This document shows positions 25,313-33,743 of a DNA stretch of 35,758 bases, in pieces. Every line of letters starts with the position of its first letter. Position 1 is the first letter of the stretch. Position numbers and translations under genes: made by a program. Under the pieces are notes generated by a model. It was not told the DNA's origin. It made no database searches and worked only from the letters and a program-made list of their open reading frames with translations. Source of the DNA: Mesorhizobium sp. SARCC-RB16n (GTDB lineage Bacteria; Pseudomonadota; Alphaproteobacteria; Rhizobiales; Rhizobiaceae); NCBI RefSeq assembly GCF_008520305.1, contig NZ_ML703304.1, forward strand, positions 1 through 35,758. The letters run 5' to 3'.

Positions 25313-25967
25313 CGTAAGAGGCAGCACGAGGCGGATACCGATCAAGGGCCTTTTTGAGATCATTCGCAATTGCCACTCGTCCCCTGTTAACGATAATAGC
25401 CCTATCGCAGTATCTGTTCAGATCAGCGACACGATTGCTCCCGGCGATTAGCATCTTCCCGCTCGACTGCCGCTCAAATAGGGTGTTCCACAGATAGCTA
25501 AAGCGGTCTTTAAGAAACGGGAATACGCCCTCGACTATATACATATCAAACGGCGGCAATAGCGCGGCGGCTAGTCCGAATTCATAACGAAATTGCGCCG
25601 GCCAGTGGTCCACTTTGCCGTCGATATGCCTGGGGTCGGTAACAATCATTTCGATTGCCGCATTCGATACATGCATGTCCAGACCGTAAAGCCTGCATAT
25701 CAGGGCGATCACATGTCGGCCGGTGACGTTGCCGCGCAAAAATGCTGGGCGACCAATCGGCCACGATGTTAAGCCGATGAAACTCACCCTCCCCATCTGC
25801 GGCGGCCTGAGCCCGGCTAAAAGATCAATTGCCGGCTTCTTCGCAAGCGGATCGCCTGTAAGTAGGGCATAGCGTCCAGTCGGAATGTCGAGATCGACTG
25901 ATGACGCAATCTGCCGACGAATGCCAGCAATCTCAGGCCCATCTGAAGTCCGCTGGAAGGCTATCAT
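25266..25967 (-). CDS. KpsT-like ABC protein with degenerate ATPase motifs
   Basis: 233 residues that align along their length with KpsT capsule-export ATPases (DLDIPTGRYALLTG, SWPIGRPAFLRGNVTGRHVI, CRLYGLD, RYCDRAIIVNRGRVAI). Yet every catalytic motif is altered. Walker A (GRNGAGKST in KpsT) is TGDPLAKKPA at 37-46, the signature SSGM is WPAQF (122-126), Walker B LIDE is IVEG (144-147) and the H-loop His is missing (AGSNR, 175-179). It should not hydrolyse ATP. It sits between a KpsM-like permease and a KpsE-like gene, exactly where kpsT belongs. It may be a structural partner, or the organism may supply an active ATPase from elsewhere. Confidence 0.8.
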   Translation of the reverse strand: MIAFQRTSDGPEIAGIRRQIASSVDLDIPTGRYALLTGDPLAKKPAIDLLAGLRPPQMGRVSFIGLTSWPIGRPAFLRGNVTGRHVIALICRLYGLDMHVSNAAIEMIVTDPRHIDGKVDHWPAQFRYEFGLAAALLPPFDMYIVEGVFPFLKDRFSYLWNTLFERQSSGKMLIAGSNRVADLNRYCDRAIIVNRGRVAIANDLKKALDRYPPRAASYDVQKEFDNELTDDLL

Positions 25968-26104
25968 CTGGCCGCTAACCTTCTGCCCCGCAGCGGATCT
26001 GAATGTTGTCGATCCAAAGTGAGTCCCGGCGCGACGATCGTAACCCCTGCCACGAGTGACACAAAGTCCACCCCTTTGGGTCCGTTATCACTGCGAGACA
26101 CCAA
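25964..26104 (-). CDS. possible small open frame coupled to the KpsT-like gene
   Basis: A 46-codon frame from TTG 26104 (about ten bases after AGGAG) ends with TGA overlapping the ATG of the KpsT-like gene (ATGA). It reads VDFVSLVAGVTIVAPGLTLD in the middle. The four-base overlap and the ribosome binding site right after the permease stop hint at real translation. It may equally be leftover DNA; no family was recognised. Confidence 0.25.
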   Translation of the reverse strand: MVSRSDNGPKGVDFVSLVAGVTIVAPGLTLDRQHSDPLRGRRLAAR

Positions 26105-26117
26105 AGGCGTCAAGCTC

Positions 26118-27371
26118 CTAGACGGGCTGGACATGTCGGCGGAACCACCCTTCCAGAATAAGAGCAGAACAAATCAAGGAAACTACCGCAAGCCAAAAAT
26201 ACGAAGGCCTCGCGTCGGTGCATGGATATGAGTGGAAATAAGCACCGCGTAAAAGTTGCATGCCATGGCTCAACGGATTCCAAAGTACGTACTTCCTATA
26301 TACCTCTGGCAATTGCTCAGAGACATAAAACACAGACGAAAACATCTGTAACAAGCGCTCAACGGCACCCGTTAGTCGCGCAAAAAAAGGCCATACTCCA
26401 ATGACAACACCAAATATGAAGCCGATGCTAAGTCCACATAGCCACATACCTACAAAATAGAGCGCGGCAATAAGAACGTCATCGGGCAGAGAAATTAGAT
26501 CTAGGTAGCGGCCGACGCAAAAAAGTAGGCTTATTGAAAACATATAGACAATCAAGTACAATATTGCGGTAGTTATTCCCTGATGAAATGGTGATACCAT
26601 TGGAAGATTTAACATTACTCTATTGTGCGCTATCTGACCACTAACCCGGAAGATCGTCATCCGGCAGGCTACCCAAGTGCCAGAGCCGAGCAGTGCAAAT
26701 GTCGGGACGTCCATATTGAGAATGTAGTGAGTGCCAATTAAAAGATATACTGAACTGATAATAGCAAGCATAATCATTGGCTGAATTAGCAGCCATATAA
26801 TTGAAAAAGGCCCATCACCGTTTATAGTGTGAAAGTTATGAATGAAAAGAGCCCATATTATTGTTATTGATTTGATAGGATGACTACCATTCGTTTTATG
26901 TCCAATTGTGTTTTGATGCGTAACCATTTCCAGGTATCTCAGAGTCCCTTCCTGTTCCTGGACCAAAGCGGTGTATTCTGCATCCTTTTTTGCGACAAGC
27001 GCCTCTCGCTCCGCGCGAATTTCGACTGAATTGCGGCGTGCCTGGATGTTCAATTTAGCTTGCTCGTTCTTCTGAAGGAGCTCGCTCAATTCAGCTGGTT
27101 CATATCCCGCAGCCCAAACGTCGACACCAGCTCGGATGTCATGTTCCAAAAGGCGGATTGTCTGTCGTAGTATTCTAAGCTCGACATCCTGCAGCTCCTT
27201 GTCTAGCGGAGCACGCATGTTCTCCATCGCGGTCTTGAGTTGCTCTTGAGCTCTTTCGTAAATTTCCCGCCGCTCGGCCACCTTGCCATTGGAGCTTCTT
27301 GATAGAATTCGAAGAATTATCTTCAAATATGGAATTCTTTTCGGCGGTTTGCCATCAGCTGCCGATTGCAT
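26118..27371 (-). CDS. KpsM-like ABC-2 permease with N-terminal coiled-coil extension
   Basis: 417 residues; ATG 27371 has GGAGG upstream. Residues 1-160 are an extra region: PYLKIILRILSRSSNGKVAE, RREIYERAQEQLKTAMENM and long charged helices (about 60-155). From about 170 comes an ABC-2 permease of capsule export type with about six membrane segments (GDGPFSIIWLLIQPMIMLAI, ILYLIVYMFSISLLFCVG, FVGMWLCGLSIGFIFGVVIG) and the family-typical FSSVFYVSEQLPEVYRKYVL and NPLSHGMQLLR. Usual KpsM proteins have about 260 residues. It would carry the lipid-linked capsule across the inner membrane. The DNA coding the membrane part is unusually AT-rich. Confidence 0.88.
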   Translation of the reverse strand: MQSAADGKPPKRIPYLKIILRILSRSSNGKVAERREIYERAQEQLKTAMENMRAPLDKELQDVELRILRQTIRLLEHDIRAGVDVWAAGYEPAELSELLQKNEQAKLNIQARRNSVEIRAEREALVAKKDAEYTALVQEQEGTLRYLEMVTHQNTIGHKTNGSHPIKSITIIWALFIHNFHTINGDGPFSIIWLLIQPMIMLAIISSVYLLIGTHYILNMDVPTFALLGSGTWVACRMTIFRVSGQIAHNRVMLNLPMVSPFHQGITTAILYLIVYMFSISLLFCVGRYLDLISLPDDVLIAALYFVGMWLCGLSIGFIFGVVIGVWPFFARLTGAVERLLQMFSSVFYVSEQLPEVYRKYVLWNPLSHGMQLLRGAYFHSYPCTDARPSYFWLAVVSLICSALILEGWFRRHVQPV

Positions 27372-27479
27372 TCCTTATCCTCCACGGGTCAGGTTGCCAC
27401 CAACTGAATCTCGCGTGAAGCAGGCACGGCATCTGTTCGGGATTTCGGGTTTCTTGGATGCTGAGAGCACAGCCTTGTG

Positions 27480-28514
27480 TCAAAGAAGTCCGCTAGCGCC
27501 GAAATGTGCCTGATACCAATCCACAAATCGCCCGACGCCGTCTGTTACGGATGTGGCCGGACGGTATCCGACGGACCGCTCCAGCGCCGACGTGTCTGCA
27601 AATGTATCAGGCACGTCGCCGGCCTGCAGCGGCAAGAGTTCGATTACCGCCTTGCGGCCGAGCGCGCTTTCCAGCGCCTCGACATAGGCGGTCAGCTTCA
27701 CCGGGTTGTTGTTGCCGATGTTGAAGATGCGCCAGGGCGCGCTGCTGGTCGCCGGATCCGGATGGCTGGAATCCCAGGCCGGGTTGGCCGCGGCGGGGCT
27801 GTCGCTGGCGCGGATCACGCCCTCGGCTATATCCTCGACATAGGTGAAGTCACGCGTGTGGTTGCCGTTGTTGAACAGCTTGATCGGCTCGCCGGCCAGG
27901 ATGCTCCTGGTGAACAGGAACAGCGCCATATCAGGGCGCCCCCAGGGACCGTATACGGTGAAGAAACGCAGCCCCGTCGTCGGCAGGCCGAACAGATGGC
28001 TGTAGCTGTGCGCCATCAGTTCGTTGGCGCGCTTGGTGGCGGCGTAGAACTGCAAAGGGTGGTCGGCCGGGCGATGCTCGGAAAACGGCATGTCGGTGTT
28101 GGCGCCATAGACACTGGAAGTGCTGGCATAGGTCAGGTGCCCGACACGGCTGCTGCGGCAGGCCTCGAGCATGTTGGTGAAAGCAACGATGTTGCTCTCG
28201 ACATAGGCGCGCGGGTTTTCCAGGCTGTATCGCACACCTGCCTGGGCGGCGAGATGGATCACCCGGTCCAAGGCATGGTCGGCAAAGCACGAGTCAACGG
28301 CGGCGCGATCGGCAAGGTTGGCGCGGATGAAATGGAAGCCGCAATTGGTTGTCTTGTTGAGTTCCCGGAGGAGGCTCAGGCGCCCTTCCTTGATGGCTGG
28401 ATCGTAATAGGCGTTGACACTATCGAAACCAATGACCTCATCGCCGCGCGCTAGCAATCGCTTCGCGACATGATAGCCGATGAAGCCGGCCGCGCCGGTG
28501 ACCAGAACCTTCAT
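27480..28514 (-). CDS. NAD-dependent epimerase, UDP-glucuronate 4-epimerase type
   Basis: 344 residues from ATG 28514. An extended SDR fold: [20 protein letters not shown] (NAD-binding glycine motif), [43 protein letters not shown] and the catalytic FYAATK. The FDSVNAYYD and [13 protein letters not shown] signatures are typical of LpsL-type enzymes, which turn UDP-glucuronate into UDP-galacturonate. A related N-acetylhexuronate substrate is possible because the upstream gene is a TviB/WbpO-like dehydrogenase. Its ATG shares one base with that gene's stop (TGATG), so both enzymes are made together and probably supply an acidic sugar for the capsule. Confidence 0.9.
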   Translation of the reverse strand: MKVLVTGAAGFIGYHVAKRLLARGDEVIGFDSVNAYYDPAIKEGRLSLLRELNKTTNCGFHFIRANLADRAAVDSCFADHALDRVIHLAAQAGVRYSLENPRAYVESNIVAFTNMLEACRSSRVGHLTYASTSSVYGANTDMPFSEHRPADHPLQFYAATKRANELMAHSYSHLFGLPTTGLRFFTVYGPWGRPDMALFLFTRSILAGEPIKLFNNGNHTRDFTYVEDIAEGVIRASDSPAAANPAWDSSHPDPATSSAPWRIFNIGNNNPVKLTAYVEALESALGRKAVIELLPLQAGDVPDTFADTSALERSVGYRPATSVTDGVGRFVDWYQAHFGASGLL

Positions 28515-29788
28515 CAGAAACGCCCGTCCGTATGTTCCCGAGGGAAGATGCCTTTTATATCGTAAATGACTCCGGGATCTCTGCACAGCGCCTTCAGCCC
28601 GGCAACGCCAAGCGTCTGGAACTCCCTATGCCCGACCGCCACGACGATACCGTCATAGCCGCCCTCAGGAATGCTTCTGGTGCTGGAAAGGCCGAGTTCA
28701 TGCGCGCATTCCGCGGGCGAAACCCAAGGGTCCCAGATATCTATGGCGGCATTGTATTCCTGGAGGCGGCTAACGATATCCGCGACTTTGGAATTTCGCA
28801 GATCCGGGCAGTTTTCCTTGAAGGCCGCGCCCATGATCAAAATCCTGCTGCCGACGACCGAAATGCCCTTCCGCATCATCAGGCGCGCTGCCTGGTCAGC
28901 CGCATGCTGACCCATGCCATCATTGATGCGGCGACCAGCCAGTATCACCTCCGGATGGTAGCCAAGTTCTTGCGCCTTGTGAGTGAGATAGTAGGGGTCG
29001 ACGCCTATGCAATGGCCCCCAACTAGCCCGGGCGTGAAGCGCAGGAAATTCCATTTGGTGCCTGCAGCAGCCAACACCTCGGATGTGTCGATTCCCAGTC
29101 TGTCAAAGATCAGCGAAAGCTCATTCATTAGGGCGATGTTGAGATCGCGCTGCGTGTTTTCAATGACCTTGGCGGCTTCCGCAACCGCGATTCTGCCGAC
29201 CAGATGCGTCCCGGCAGACACGATCGAAGCGTATAGCGCGTCTATTGCATTGGCTGCTTCCGGCGTCGAGCCACTGGTCACCTTCACGATTGTCTGCAGG
29301 CGGTGCTCGCGGTCACCTGGATTGACACGTTCAGGACTGTATCCCAGAAAGAAATCCTTATTGAAACATAAGCCTGAGGCTTTTTCGATTAGCGGAGCGC
29401 AGATCTCCTCTGTACAGCCCGGATAGACTGTTGATTCAAAGACAACGACAGCGCCCGGCGAAATCGCTTCGCCCACTGTCTTGGATGCCGCGACCAAGGG
29501 CCCCAGATCGGGGCGGTTGGCCTTGTCTATCGGCGTCGGCACGGTGACGATGAAGATGCCGCAGGATTTGAGTTCAGCCCTGTCGGAGGTGAAAACCAAA
29601 CCTGTGGCAGCGCACATCTCAGCATGGTCAGTCTCGAGCGTGGAATCTTCGCCGCGCCTTAAGGCGGCCACCCTCTCCTCGTTTATGTCGAAGCCTACAA
29701 CATCTCGCCGTGCGCCGAAGGCGACGGCGAGGGGAAGCCCGACGTATCCAAGCCCAATAACCGCAATTTTTTTATCATCCAGATTCAA
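28514..29788 (-). CDS. nucleotide sugar dehydrogenase (TviB/WbpO-like)
   Basis: 424 residues starting at TTG 29788 with GGAG seven bases upstream. The NAD-binding motif is [18 protein letters not shown]; further motifs are [38 protein letters not shown] and the catalytic Cys260 in [14 protein letters not shown]. The enzyme oxidises C6 of a UDP-hexose or UDP-N-acetylhexosamine to a uronic acid in two steps. The sequence resembles UDP-N-acetyl-glucosamine/galactosamine dehydrogenases more than plain UDP-glucose dehydrogenases. It is the first gene of the capsule run, and an ops-like element lies in its leader. Confidence 0.9.
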   Translation of the reverse strand: MNLDDKKIAVIGLGYVGLPLAVAFGARRDVVGFDINEERVAALRRGEDSTLETDHAEMCAATGLVFTSDRAELKSCGIFIVTVPTPIDKANRPDLGPLVAASKTVGEAISPGAVVVFESTVYPGCTEEICAPLIEKASGLCFNKDFFLGYSPERVNPGDREHRLQTIVKVTSGSTPEAANAIDALYASIVSAGTHLVGRIAVAEAAKVIENTQRDLNIALMNELSLIFDRLGIDTSEVLAAAGTKWNFLRFTPGLVGGHCIGVDPYYLTHKAQELGYHPEVILAGRRINDGMGQHAADQAARLMMRKGISVVGSRILIMGAAFKENCPDLRNSKVADIVSRLQEYNAAIDIWDPWVSPAECAHELGLSSTRSIPEGGYDGIVVAVGHREFQTLGVAGLKALCRDPGVIYDIKGIFPREHTDGRF

Positions 29789-29840
29789 TTTTCCGCTCCG
29801 GCTCTTCGACTATTCGTGGCCTATCTAACGTAGCCAACCC

Positions 29841-29872
29841 ATGGCTACCGCACTTCCGGGTGAACCAGGAAG
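29841..29872 (-). promoter_or_regulatory. ops-like element in the capsule operon leader
   Basis: On the - strand, CTTCCTGGTTCACCCGGAAG can form a hairpin and is followed directly by TGCGGTAGCCAT. The GCGGTAGC core is shared with the enterobacterial ops element (GGCGGTAGCGTG), the site where RfaH joins RNA polymerase. It lies about 53 bases upstream of the start of the sugar dehydrogenase gene, the first gene of the operon. A near-copy is present at 32727-32759. An RfaH-type gene lies 0.5 kb upstream. Confidence 0.65.
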
Positions 29873-30238
29873 TTAGTTACGATATCGCGGGCTTGGAATT
29901 GACGAACGTGGCAGACAACACAAATACAAAGCACGTATTATGTCTTATCGTTCCGCCATTGCTTCCTGACAAATCGTGCTAAGGACTACAGACGTCCTGT
30001 GACAATTATATAACGAAGCAAGTGAAACCTTCCTCTTACTTTATCAAAGCCGCGAAGAGGTGGTGATTGCCTTATTGAAAGGCTGTGGACCTATCGGAAC
30101 GATCCCATGGGCGGTACGGCAGATCCCCAATGGGTCGTTCATACCCCCTTCCAGTACTCGCGCGTCCATTGGAGCGGAGCCACTCGGCATCGCGAAGAGA
30201 TTTGCATCGCAGGGGCGACCCGGCACACTCCGGCGCCC

Positions 30239-30262
30239 CACGCTACCGCACTCCGGGTGCGC
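30239..30262 (-). promoter_or_regulatory. ops-like element downstream of the antiterminator gene
   Basis: On the - strand this reads GCGCACCCGGAG followed by TGCGGTAGCGTG. The last 12 bases match the E. coli ops consensus GGCGGTAGCGTG at 11 positions. It lies 66 bases past the stop of the RfaH-like gene and 450 bases before the first capsule gene. The CACCCGGA-GTGCGGTAGC portion is shared with the other two copies. Confidence 0.65.
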
Positions 30263-30327
30263 TGACCGGCCGGACGTTGGAACTTGAGCGAGCAGCCGCG
30301 CAGGAAGCGCAGCCTTCCTTCTGCTGC

Positions 30328-30846
30328 CTACGCCGGCAACAAGTTTAGTGTCGTCGTGCGCACAGGTACGCGCGCACCCAGAAATTCCAAGAGCACGGTC
30401 ACCCGGCCTTTGTCGTCGAGGTCAGCAAGAGCGCCTATCTGCCTGGCAAACGGCCCGCCGACCAATTCCACCCGATCTCCCGGCTCGAGTCCGGCGCTGA
30501 GATCAATTATGTCACCTGCCCCGACCCTTGACCTAAGTGCATCGATGAAGCCTCGCTCCACAGTCGCGGGTGCTTCGCCGTTCGTGAGAATCTTGATGGC
30601 GCCGTACGTCCCGTTAACAGACCGCCATCGAGCACCCTCAGCGTGCTTCAGAAAGAGGTAGCCTGGAAACAATGGGATCGTACGAACAGATGTCTTGCGA
30701 GCGTGACATACGATCCGCCGCATCCTCGGCAGGAACACGCAGAACCCCTGATTATCTAGGTTGACTGCCGCAACAGCTTCTTTCCGTGCTTTCGTGGCGA
30801 CTACAAACCACCCACCTGGAGTCACAAGGCCACGCAGATTTTCCAT
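30328..30846 (-). CDS. NusG/RfaH-family transcription antiterminator
   Basis: 172 residues. Residues 12-110 form an NGN domain: GGWFVVATKARKEAVAAVNL and TIPLFPGYLFLKH, the hallmark of NusG and RfaH. Residues 118-172 form a KOW domain (EPGDRVELVGGPFARQIGAL). It is a paralogue-type protein rather than housekeeping NusG, judging from the divergent NGN and its place at a capsule locus instead of beside rplK and secE. RfaH-type factors bind RNA polymerase paused at ops sites and prevent termination in long, poorly translated operons. Three ops-like repeats lie nearby on the same strand, and the capsule run downstream exceeds 20 kb. Confidence 0.88.
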   Translation of the reverse strand: MENLRGLVTPGGWFVVATKARKEAVAAVNLDNQGFCVFLPRMRRIVCHARKTSVRTIPLFPGYLFLKHAEGARWRSVNGTYGAIKILTNGEAPATVERGFIDALRSRVGAGDIIDLSAGLEPGDRVELVGGPFARQIGALADLDDKGRVTVLLEFLGARVPVRTTTLNLLPA

Positions 30847-31245
30847 GGTAATTGATGGTCCTGACCGCCGCTTCAGATCTCGTCACGTTTCGCACGCCTG
30901 AACATTCCGAAGTAAGTCGTCATCCCACCGTGCCTCCCGCATCTGGATGCCGTGCCGGACGGGCGACGGACCTCGAATACCACCCCCCGGCGGCAACGCT
31001 TGGTCTCCTAAGCGAGGTCTACGCTCCCGTCGTCATCCAAAAGGACGACGGGATGCGATTACTTGGCGATGCTTCCAGAAAACTGCAGCAACATGGGCAA
31101 CCGGAGGCAAGTCGTCCCTTTATATTAGCGCATCATAAAATACATGGATCGGCATGCGGAGCATATGAGCTCCACGCGAGTTGAAGCTTCGCGGTGCAAT
31201 ATGGCTCCGCCAGGGCTCTGTCCGGCGTATCCGGCAAAGGGCAAG
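30847..31245. other. spacer between LuxR and RfaH-like genes
   Basis: About 400 bases with no supportable gene. It contains a perfect inverted repeat: CCCGTCGTC (31026-31034) and GACGACGGG (31044-31052), loop nine bases. No T run follows on either strand. It could end the LuxR transcript or fold in the leader of the RfaH-like gene, whose promoter should be here. Confidence 0.5.
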
Positions 31246-32475
31246 TTATCGTCGACGTCCAAGGGGCTGACCCGGCCCATGCCGGATCCTGTCGTCCGGC
31301 TCCGATCGGTGCTGTAGGCCTGGGAGGACGAGGCGCTGTACCACGGCCATGAGCTCGGCATGGCGCCCGACTCCCATCTTCGCGAAAATGCGCGAGCGAT
31401 GGGTTTTTGCAGTGGTGATGCTGATGCCGAGGCTGTCTGCCGCGTTGGGCAGGCTTACGCCTGCGGACAAATGTTCGAGCATGCGGGTCTCAGCAGGAGT
31501 CAACCTGAACATCCGCGCGACGGTTCCCATTTCGGCTCCCGATGGCGCGTCGGCCGCAACGATGAAGACGGCGGCTGTGGCCTCGGCGACGAGCCGGGTG
31601 CGCGCGCCTCTCGCAAGCGGCAGCACATGCGCCGTCGCCACCGTGCTGCCACCATGGACAAGCGGCACACCTATGCCTTTGCGGCCGATGCCTATCTCGT
31701 TACGGTGGGACAGTTCGATCGCGCGGAGCAACTCGGTGGTTGCACCCGGATGTCGAGCCGCGATTTTACCCGCCTGCGAAATGATTGGTAAGCGCGACGC
31801 CAGCATGACCCGAGCCGGCTCGTTGGTGTGCAGGATGCGCCCGGTGGGCCCGACGATGACGACCCCTGCGGCGACATTGTCCAAAGTTTCGCCGAACGCC
31901 GCGTTTTCCAGATTTTTCACGTCGATCAGGTCACTGATCGTTATGGCCCGACGTAGATGTGGGGCAAGTACATGGAGGATATGCCGATCCCGATCCGCGA
32001 TCATCCCCTGGCTCTCGTGCCGATAGAGATCGAAAGTGACGAACCGATCAGCTTGGCGGATCAGCACCAAGTGCATTGAGTCCACATACCCGCACGACGG
32101 CAATATTTCCTGGGCCCAACGCGTGCTGCCAAAAACGTTTGGAGCGTCCTGCATGGGTGAAAATGGCACGTCCAGGTCACGCACCCAAAAATCCGGCAGG
32201 CTGACCCAGGCGCCAACAGTATCGACGCCGTACTCGGATATTCCGTTGATTATCTCCGGCTCGAACTTCCACGACTCGAGTATGCGAACTGTCGGCGGAT
32301 CGATACTATTTGCGGTGATCATGCCTGCACAGCATCCCGTCGCCGCTCCGATCATAGCTATGGTCGGCGGCCAGCGAGAAGGCTCTATCGTACAGTCGTA
32401 AATGGCCCCTACCGACTCCGAGAGCAACATCGGATCGATCACCGAAACATCGGCTTCTTGCCCTGTGCGTGCCAC
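31246..32475 (-). CDS. LuxR-family transcriptional regulator
   Basis: 409 residues from GTG 32475 (AGGGGGGAG just upstream); the frame is open to 32622. The C-terminus is a LuxR/GerE helix-turn-helix: RLTPAETRMLEHLSAGVS, NAADSLGISITTAKTHRSRI and FAKMGVGRHAELMAVVQRLV. The middle (about 195-310) looks PAS-like (LDNVAAGVVIVGPTGRILHT) and may bind a signal. The N-terminal 190 residues have no autoinducer-binding motif that I recognise. It lies upstream of the antiterminator gene on the same strand and has an ops-like element in its leader, so it may control, or be controlled with, capsule genes. The ligand is unknown. Confidence 0.85.
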   Translation of the reverse strand: MARTGQEADVSVIDPMLLSESVGAIYDCTIEPSRWPPTIAMIGAATGCCAGMITANSIDPPTVRILESWKFEPEIINGISEYGVDTVGAWVSLPDFWVRDLDVPFSPMQDAPNVFGSTRWAQEILPSCGYVDSMHLVLIRQADRFVTFDLYRHESQGMIADRDRHILHVLAPHLRRAITISDLIDVKNLENAAFGETLDNVAAGVVIVGPTGRILHTNEPARVMLASRLPIISQAGKIAARHPGATTELLRAIELSHRNEIGIGRKGIGVPLVHGGSTVATAHVLPLARGARTRLVAEATAAVFIVAADAPSGAEMGTVARMFRLTPAETRMLEHLSAGVSLPNAADSLGISITTAKTHRSRIFAKMGVGRHAELMAVVQRLVLPGLQHRSEPDDRIRHGPGQPLGRRR

Positions 32476-32726
32476 CGCACTCCCCCCTACAAAGAATTGT
32501 TTGCGCAGCTTCAGCCCGGGGCCGCCACCCCGGAATGCAGACCATCTGATCGCTTGATCGCGGCTCGTCTGTCCGCATTTGGCGCAGACGCGCGTCACCA
32601 AACGGCAGAGTTTCAGCTGCAACAGGCAGCTGGAAGCCAGCCTACCGCAGCATTTTGCAGTATTCTCGCGAACTGTAACGGATTGTTTCGGCGCGATAAC
32701 TTCGGTCCACCCCTATGGACAAGAAC

Positions 32727-32759
32727 ACAGCTACCGCACTTCCAGGTGAAGCCCGGAAG
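32727..32759 (-). promoter_or_regulatory. ops-like element upstream of the LuxR gene
   Basis: The - strand reads CTTCCGGGCTTCACCTGGAA followed by GTGCGGTAGCTGT. It parallels the element at 29841-29872, including the CTTCC..GGAAG inverted repeat and the GTGCGGTAGC core. It lies about 250 bases before the LuxR start codon, in the likely 5' leader. This would place the regulator gene in the same antitermination regulon. Confidence 0.6.
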
Positions 32760-33716
32760 GTTTAATGGCCTGTAAGGACCTAATTAAAGCCGCACGCGAA
32801 AATCGCTTGGCGACAGTGCTTCCGCATTTAGGTGGGAGTCAAAAGGATCTCAAGAAATATTATTCTTTTGAATCGCGTTAAGCGGATAACATTTCTGCTT
32901 ATCATCCGCAAAAACAAGCAATTCAGAAATGAATGGTCTATTTGAACTACCCGCCTGAATCGTCATCTGATCTCAAAAAGGGGAACCTGCGCTTTGGCCC
33001 AGTCGACGTCAGGGAGAGCAAGTGACGTTCATGCCCTCCAGCGGAAATGTCGAGTTGAATCAGACAACTCGGTCAAAGATGCACATGCTTTACAGCACGC
33101 CAAGCTAGCGAACAGAGCGTTCCGCTGCCAATGTATCCGAGCGATACGACGCCGAAGTAGCGAAAGCAAGCGCCGGTTGCGACTCTTTAGCGGATACAAT
33201 CGATTAATAAATGGGCGAAAAGTGGCGTCTAGATAGAAAGAGTGAGGAGCAGGACCTCGGCGTCTGTTAACGATGATCTGGGAGGCCTGACCTTCGCCGC
33301 CCGGCCTTGTTACGCCAATTCTAGGGATCATTTGTGCGAGGTAAACCGAAACTCCGAAACTGCCCCGCCGACGCGCCCTCAAGGCCAGCCCAATAGATGA
33401 GGCGCAAGAGAAGCTGATGCTGAGATGGCCGATTGGCTCCAGAAAGCAGGGTGCTTCGTGGTCGACATGTTCATAGCTCTTGCTGTCGCTTGAGACGAAC
33501 AGCTCATGACGCAGCTTACCGCCCGCCAGCGGTTCCTCGATCTGCGCAACGGTCACCACGCGGTCGGCCGACGGAGCAAATGCCTCCGTCGGCCATCGAT
33601 GCCTCACCTCGTTCATAGGATCAACCGCGGTTGCGTCGATCCTCTGTCCCAGTAAAGTCATCTCCTCGCCCCCGCGACGCGCCCCATGAGACTTTTATGG
33701 CACCCCTGCGAGCGCG
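32760..33716. other. region without a convincing gene
   Basis: Nearly 1 kb with open frames on both strands, but none with a good start site or family resemblance. The longest, 33029-33661 on the - strand, is Arg-rich and has no motif. Small inverted repeats are present: CGAGTTG/CAACTCG at 33051-33071 and GCGGAT/ATCCGC near 32880-32910. The DNA between 32770 and 32950 is AT-rich. It looks like degraded or transferred sequence. Confidence 0.4.
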
Positions 33717-33743
33717 CATCACCCAGTTGGGTGAGGCCGATAT

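Larger units (their letters stand above)
29789..30327. other. 540-base leader between rfaH-like gene and capsule operon
   Basis: No supportable gene. The region carries two ops-like elements on the - strand (29841-29872 and 30239-30262). It is the expected place for the capsule operon promoter; the AT-rich stretch 29920-30050 is the best candidate, but no clear -35/-10 pair was recognised. If transcription also comes from the antiterminator gene, both elements would be in the RNA. Confidence 0.6.

Noticed and set aside
27477-28454. A 325-residue open frame on the + strand opposite the epimerase gene
   Set aside because: It is the antisense shadow of a GC-rich gene whose own frame has complete SDR motifs; it has no ribosome binding site or family resemblance.
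32880-32910. GCGGATAACATTTC resembling the lac operator
   Set aside because: Only a partial match, with no LacI-family gene nearby; most likely chance in AT-rich DNA.
33029-33661. A 210-residue open frame on the - strand
   Set aside because: Arg-rich and irregular composition, no motif and no good ribosome binding site; recorded only as part of the region without a convincing gene.
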